Assembly: GCA_965226215.1 (NCBI GenBank) | Contig: CBDDCH010000002.1 | Span: forward strand, 3,782,001-3,846,000 | From: G963668345 sp965226215 | GTDB taxonomy: Bacteria; Acidobacteriota; Terriglobia; Bryobacterales; UBA6623 | Reading direction: 5' to 3' | DNA length: 64,000 nt | Shown here: positions 62,936 through 64,000 of the stretch, piece by piece | Layout: the number at the start of each line of letters is the position of its first letter | Numbering within the stretch: position 1 is the stretch's first letter | Position numbers and translations under genes: made by a program | The notes under the pieces: generated by a model | What the model was told of the DNA's origin: nothing | The model's database searches: none | Seen by the model: the letters and a program-made list of their open reading frames with translations, nothing else

Positions 62936-63565
62936 ATTTAAGCATCAATATGTCACAACTGCCCAGTACAATGTCTCGGCCCAGGAAAATCGTAGACCGG
63001 TTGGTTTGACGACTCAGCGCGTAGCGCGGGGCTCGCGGAGACCTCCGGCTTTTTCCGGTTGCGTGGGCAAATGGCACAAGAGGGGGGCACTCTGGTTCGC
63101 GGCCCGAATCGAAACCAATCGTTGGCCGTCCTGCGGACCTCGTCCACAAAGTTCTTCGCTTGCACACCTCAGATGGCCGCGCTACGGGCTGCCTAACGGG
63201 CGCTGCGAGGAGGGTGTCGTTCTTGGCACGAACGCGGCGTTTCCAGGGGGGTCCCCACCCAGCACGGCGCCGCGGCGCTCTCGGTCCGCGGCGCCGTGCC
63301 CTAGAGAATCGCCCAACCAGTACTAAAGTACTAGAGAACTAGGTACTTCTCAACCATTGACTAGGGGCAATCTCTTAGTCTACTATCCAAGCGTAGTGGA
63401 GTCGCCAAATCGGGTGGTCGGTAACGATTGAGTGGCGATCTAGCGAAGAGAAGTACCAAGAATCTCGATGCCGCGTCCATGGGTGTTGGCGGATTCGATG
63501 TGGGTGTTGCTCGACGCCCCGCCAATGCTGGATTTCAAAACGCGTCGCGACAAGCCCACCAAGCA
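62936..63565. other. Intergenic region with a strong hairpin
   Basis: No gene is supported in these 630 bases; the longest minus frame (62934-63167) is probably noise. Short inverted repeats around AGTACT (63319-63355) and the 14-bp hairpin at 63263-63300 are the only structured parts. The FecR-like gene starts at 63566 without a clear ribosome binding site. Confidence 0.5.
63263..63300. repeat. Perfect 14-bp GC-rich hairpin
   Basis: GCACGGCGCCGCGG (63263-63276) pairs perfectly with CCGCGGCGCCGTGC (63287-63300), loop CGCTCTCGGT. No T-run follows (CCTAGAGAATCG), so it is not a simple intrinsic terminator. The outer GCACGGC...GCCGTGC matches the arms of the dispersed palindromes elsewhere in the window. 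Confidence 0.75.
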
Positions 63566-64000
63566 ATGACATACCGTTCCGTAGTCAGCGCCTTCGTTCT
63601 TTGTGTTCTTCTCGAGATCACTACTCCTGGGCAGTTCGTCATCTTTATCTCACCTCGTGCCGGTCTCGTCTCTCATACTGAGGGTCACGTGATGCTAGGG
63701 GACGCGACCGAAGGAATAGAGTTGGCGCACGTCAGCGAAGGCGGTCGATTAATGACCAGGGAAGGGCGAGCGGAAATCGTGTTGAGCCCGTACGGGGTAC
63801 TTCGCCTCGACGAACACACCGAGGTCGAGCTGGTGTCCAATGACATCACCGATGCCCGGGTTCGGTTGATTTCCGGTTCGATAATCTTTGATCTGGCTAA
63901 AGGCTCTGGGACGCACTCCGTTACCCTGCTGTGTGAGAACGCGAGAATCCAACTCATAGGGCACGGGCTTTACAGAGCTGATGCGGCCGACGGAACTGCC
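63566..64000 (+). CDS. FecR-like domain protein (partial, runs off the window)
   Basis: The frame is open from ATG 63566 to the window end (145 codons). A hydrophobic N-terminus ('SVVSAFVLCVLLEITTPGQFVIFI') is a signal peptide or membrane anchor. The rest resembles the FecR domain as it occurs in acidobacterial proteins: 'GHVMLGDATEGIELAHVSEGGRLMTREGRAEIVLSPYGVLRLDEHTEVELVSNDITDARVRLISGSIIFDLAKGS'. Such secreted FecR-like proteins are common in Solibacter-like genomes and are not necessarily linked to iron. The C-terminus is outside the window. Confidence 0.75.
   Translation, partial: MTYRSVVSAFVLCVLLEITTPGQFVIFISPRAGLVSHTEGHVMLGDATEGIELAHVSEGGRLMTREGRAEIVLSPYGVLRLDEHTEVELVSNDITDARVRLISGSIIFDLAKGSGTHSVTLLCENARIQLIGHGLYRADAADGTA

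Overview
The window reads as chromosome of a high-GC, free-living bacterium of the phylum Acidobacteriota, most likely of the Solibacter/Bryobacter type. The reasons are the 'Solibacter uncharacterized C-terminal domain' (TIGR03437-like) ending the large secreted protein at 46315-48957, the paired cytochrome-c/DUF1549/DUF1553 and DUF1501 proteins typical of Planctomycetes and Solibacter-like genomes, the twin-arginine-type Gfo/Idh/MocA and amidohydrolase proteins, a TonB receptor with an N-terminal carboxypeptidase-like domain, and an abundance of PIN-toxin modules and insertion sequences. This placement is inference from domain content; no rRNA gene is present.

Layout. 1-16 kb is mostly housekeeping: a flippase-like membrane protein, nrdR, the primary sigma factor rpoD, a family 2 glycosyltransferase with a YceI protein, a TonB-dependent receptor, an ABC-2 permease, two exported sugar-type enzymes, a B12-binding radical SAM protein, then coaD, an aspartate aminotransferase and manA, followed directly by a selenocysteine tRNA (16662-16756). 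16.8-30.6 kb holds a membrane-protein gene split by an ISL3 element, a flavodoxin-type oxidoreductase, an FAD monooxygenase, the DUF1549/DUF1553 + DUF1501 pair, a nitrilase flanked by related repeats, and a PhoD-type phosphatase. 30.8-37.2 kb has a PDZ-containing histidine kinase and a Tad-type minor pilin cluster whose tadG-like gene is split by an IS630 element. 37.8-46.2 kb is an accessory stretch: VapBC, Uma2, a MerR-CopA metal-efflux operon, Phd-PIN, an S41 protease and an IS256 element. 46.3-58.7 kb has a secreted metalloprotease with a partner protein, a SYLF-PEGA protein, uvrB, another VapBC, murJ, a coiled-coil zinc-ribbon protein and an acyl-CoA dehydrogenase. 58.7-64 kb has the second ISL3 copy, nested in a small palindromic element, a lipoprotein, a cyclophilin-like protein, a fourth PIN module and the start of a FecR-like gene that runs off the window.

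Most notable: (1) an encoded tRNA-Sec, so the genome should make selenoproteins; (2) all four antitoxin genes, and the merR gene, have a sigma70-like -10 box about 4-9 bases before the start codon, which suggests leaderless, autorepressed mRNAs; (3) two non-autonomous palindromic elements with terminal inverted repeats (180 bp before coaD; 102 bp split by ISL3 copy 2) and a dispersed family of intergenic palindromes; (4) two 1299-bp ISL3 copies in inverted orientation 40 kb apart, each with its own perfect 8-bp target duplication.
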